From positions 1 through 45,425 of the forward strand of contig JAABTS010000028.1 of NCBI GenBank assembly GCA_011389735.1: DNA of 45,425 nt. Reading direction: 5' to 3'. The DNA is from Desulfobacteraceae bacterium. GTDB taxonomy: Bacteria; Desulfobacterota; Desulfobacteria; Desulfobacterales; JAABTS01. The notes under the pieces were generated by a model. It ran no database searches and was not told where the DNA came from. It saw nothing but the letters and a program-made list of their open reading frames with translations. Positions 43,831 to 45,425 of this stretch are shown in pieces. The position numbers and the translations under genes were made by a program. Every line of letters begins with the position of its first letter. Within the stretch, counting starts at the first letter, position 1.

Positions 43831-45222
43831 ATGAAACCACACATTCTTGTCGTTGACGACGAACTGAGTATGCGCGAACTTCTCGACTTTATGCTCACAA
43901 AAGAAGGGTATGAAGTCAGTTGCGCTGAAAACGGCGTAAAAGCGATTGAATATATAAAAGAAAATTCATTCGATTTATTGCTCTGTGATATCCGCCTGGG
44001 AGATATTACCGGTATCGATGTATTAAAGGCGGCTAAAGAAAAAAATCCCAATGTTATCGTGATTATGATTTCAGCTTACGCCACGGCTGAAACCGCGGTT
44101 GAGGCGATGAATTTCGGCGCCTACGACTATCTGCCGAAACCTTTCAATAACGATGAGCTGAAGGAAACCATCGCAAAAGCGCTCGAATTGAAAACCCTGG
44201 ATCAGGAAAAGAAAATCATCGAAAGCAACCTGAAAAAACACCTTCATTTCGGGATTATCGTAGGCAGCAGCCCGCCGATGATGCATATATACAAGATGAT
44301 CATGCAAGTCGCCAAAACAAAAACAAACATTTTAATTACAGGCGAAAGCGGCACCGGCAAAGAATTGATCGCCCGCGCGATACATGATCAAAGTGACCGG
44401 AAAGATATGCCTTTTGTAGCTGTAAACTGTGGGGGCATTCCCGAAAGCCTGATGGAAAGCGAGTTGTTCGGACACAAAAAAGGGGCTTTCACCAGCGCGA
44501 GCAGCGATAAAAAGGGGCTTTTCGAAACCGCCCACAAAGGGACTTTGTTTCTCGACGAGGTCGCGGAAATCAATACCCATATGCAGGTAAAACTGTTAAG
44601 AGCGGTTCAGGATAAAATGTTTATCAGCGTCGGCGGAAACGAAGTCAAATCCGTGGATGTACGAATCATATCGGCCACCAATAAAAATATTGAAGAAGAG
44701 GTTATCGAGGGACGATTCAGAGAGGATCTGTTTTATCGTCTCAATGTGATCGAAATCAAAATACCGCCGTTAAGAGAACGGAAACAGGATCTTCGCGATC
44801 TGGCTCAACATTTTCTCGAAAAATACACCAGGGAAATGGGCAAGGAAATCAGCAAAATCTCTTCTTACGCGATCGACCTGCTTAACCATTATGATTTTCC
44901 AGGAAATGTACGGGAACTCGAAAACCTGATGGAAAGAAGCGTCGCTCTGACCAATACGAATATCCTTCTTCCCGACAGTCTGGCCCTTTCCATTCATAAA
45001 AGACAATGGAAACAGAAAAGCGGAGATCTTCTGGATCTGGATCGCGTATCCGAAGGTGTTTTATTGGACGGTATTTTGGAACATGTAGAAAAAATGTATA
45101 TCTTAAAAGCACTGGAATTGTGCGGAGACAATCGCCAGAAAGCCGCCGACCTGCTGGGAATCAATACAAGATCGTTACGATATCGAATGAGCAAGCTCGA
45201 TATCGACACATCGATCACATAG
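43831..45222 (+). CDS. Sigma-54-dependent response regulator (NtrC/PilR type)
   Basis: About 463 residues from MKPHILVVDDE (GGAG 9 bases upstream); a GTG at 43798 would add 11 residues and overlap lepB. Receiver (DLLLCDIRLGD; KPFNN), AAA+ central domain (Walker A GESGTGKE, Walker B TLFLDEVAEI, arginine-finger region ATNKNIEEEVIEGRFREDLFYRLNV) and a C-terminal Fis-type HTH (NRQKAADLLGINTRSLRYRMSKL). The sigma-54-contact loop reads GAFTSA instead of the canonical GAFTGA. It activates sigma-54 promoters; the target and partner kinase lie outside the window. The receiver/HTH arrangement is PilR/NtrC-like. Confidence 0.93.
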   Translation: MKPHILVVDDELSMRELLDFMLTKEGYEVSCAENGVKAIEYIKENSFDLLLCDIRLGDITGIDVLKAAKEKNPNVIVIMISAYATAETAVEAMNFGAYDYLPKPFNNDELKETIAKALELKTLDQEKKIIESNLKKHLHFGIIVGSSPPMMHIYKMIMQVAKTKTNILITGESGTGKELIARAIHDQSDRKDMPFVAVNCGGIPESLMESELFGHKKGAFTSASSDKKGLFETAHKGTLFLDEVAEINTHMQVKLLRAVQDKMFISVGGNEVKSVDVRIISATNKNIEEEVIEGRFREDLFYRLNVIEIKIPPLRERKQDLRDLAQHFLEKYTREMGKEISKISSYAIDLLNHYDFPGNVRELENLMERSVALTNTNILLPDSLALSIHKRQWKQKSGDLLDLDRVSEGVLLDGILEHVEKMYILKALELCGDNRQKAADLLGINTRSLRYRMSKLDIDTSIT

Positions 45223-45303
45223 AATACACGAGCGTCATTTCCTTCTCTCCCTTTTGTAACTGATCGTTGGCATCCTTCATTTCTTGTTTACAGTTTCATC
45301 AAA

Positions 45304-45337
45304 ATCGGGATCGGGATCGGGATCGGGATCGGGATCG
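45304..45337. repeat. Hexanucleotide tandem repeat (ATCGGG x ~5.7)
   Basis: Five exact ATCGGG units plus ATCG. A loosely inverted tract (CGATACCGATGTCGATTTCG and CGATACCGAT) follows at 45352-45379. No gene is visible in 45223-45425. Confidence 0.85.
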
Positions 45338-45425
45338 AAATCTTAATAATTCGATACCGATGTCGATTTCGATACCGATTTGGGAAGTATAAACTATTTA
45401 TCAGAATTTATGAAAGATGCCTGAT

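Noticed and set aside
45304-45337. CRISPR-like repeat array
   Set aside because: The unit is six bases with no spacers; it is a simple tandem repeat.

Overview
The window reads as chromosomal DNA of a Gram-negative anaerobe, most likely a sulfate-reducing Desulfobacterota (Desulfobacterales-like). Reasons: a Tat-exported selenocysteine formate dehydrogenase with a FdhB of the Desulfovibrio type and no membrane subunit, an RND/TolC tripartite pump, many multidomain histidine kinases, methylmalonyl-CoA epimerase, and a sigma-54 activator beside lepB. This taxonomic call is inference from gene content. No rRNA, tRNA or CRISPR array was seen.

Layout. 2-5096: tripartite RND efflux operon (outer-membrane component cut by the left edge). 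5097-6663: repeat-rich island with a REP-associated tyrosine transposase (RAYT) framed by REP palindromes. 6664-10224: large membrane-anchored WD40 protein. 10206-12154 (minus): two-gene operon of a Pup/UBact-like protein modifier and a PafA/Dop-family enzyme with a C-terminal HEAT-repeat extension, the most unusual content here. 12496-13227: sfsA. 13741-17525: fdhA (in-frame TGA = Sec) and fdhB, followed by a strong terminator. 17770-21772: substrate-binding protein, histidine kinase and REC-STAS regulator. 22059-24606: thioredoxin-like protein, GAF/rhodanese-like membrane protein lacking the catalytic Cys, MauE/DoxX-like membrane protein and a small lipoprotein. 24879-29421: zinc-ribbon/HAMP membrane protein and SBP_bac_3 protein, convergent with a large hybrid kinase. 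29870-34721: small zinc-ribbon protein, citrate synthase, EF-P, DUF2065, NifU-like protein, aminotransferase and methylmalonyl-CoA epimerase. 34748-42686 (minus): apparent envelope operon (1362-aa membrane protein, PBP1A, RDD/zinc-ribbon protein, DUF4846 protein). 43116-45222: signal peptidase I and a sigma-54 response regulator.

Across the intergenic spaces lies a family of about 100-bp imperfect palindromes (about ten full, partial or degenerate copies, both orientations) that I could not match to a named family. A separate 131-bp element with 20-bp terminal inverted repeats and an 11-bp flanking direct repeat lies upstream of citrate synthase.

How the genes work together: formate is probably oxidised in the periplasm by FdhAB. 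The pump, kinases and envelope operon handle export, sensing and wall synthesis. The Pup-like pair suggests covalent protein tagging. No proteasome gene is present in the window, so the fate of tagged proteins cannot be read from this sequence.
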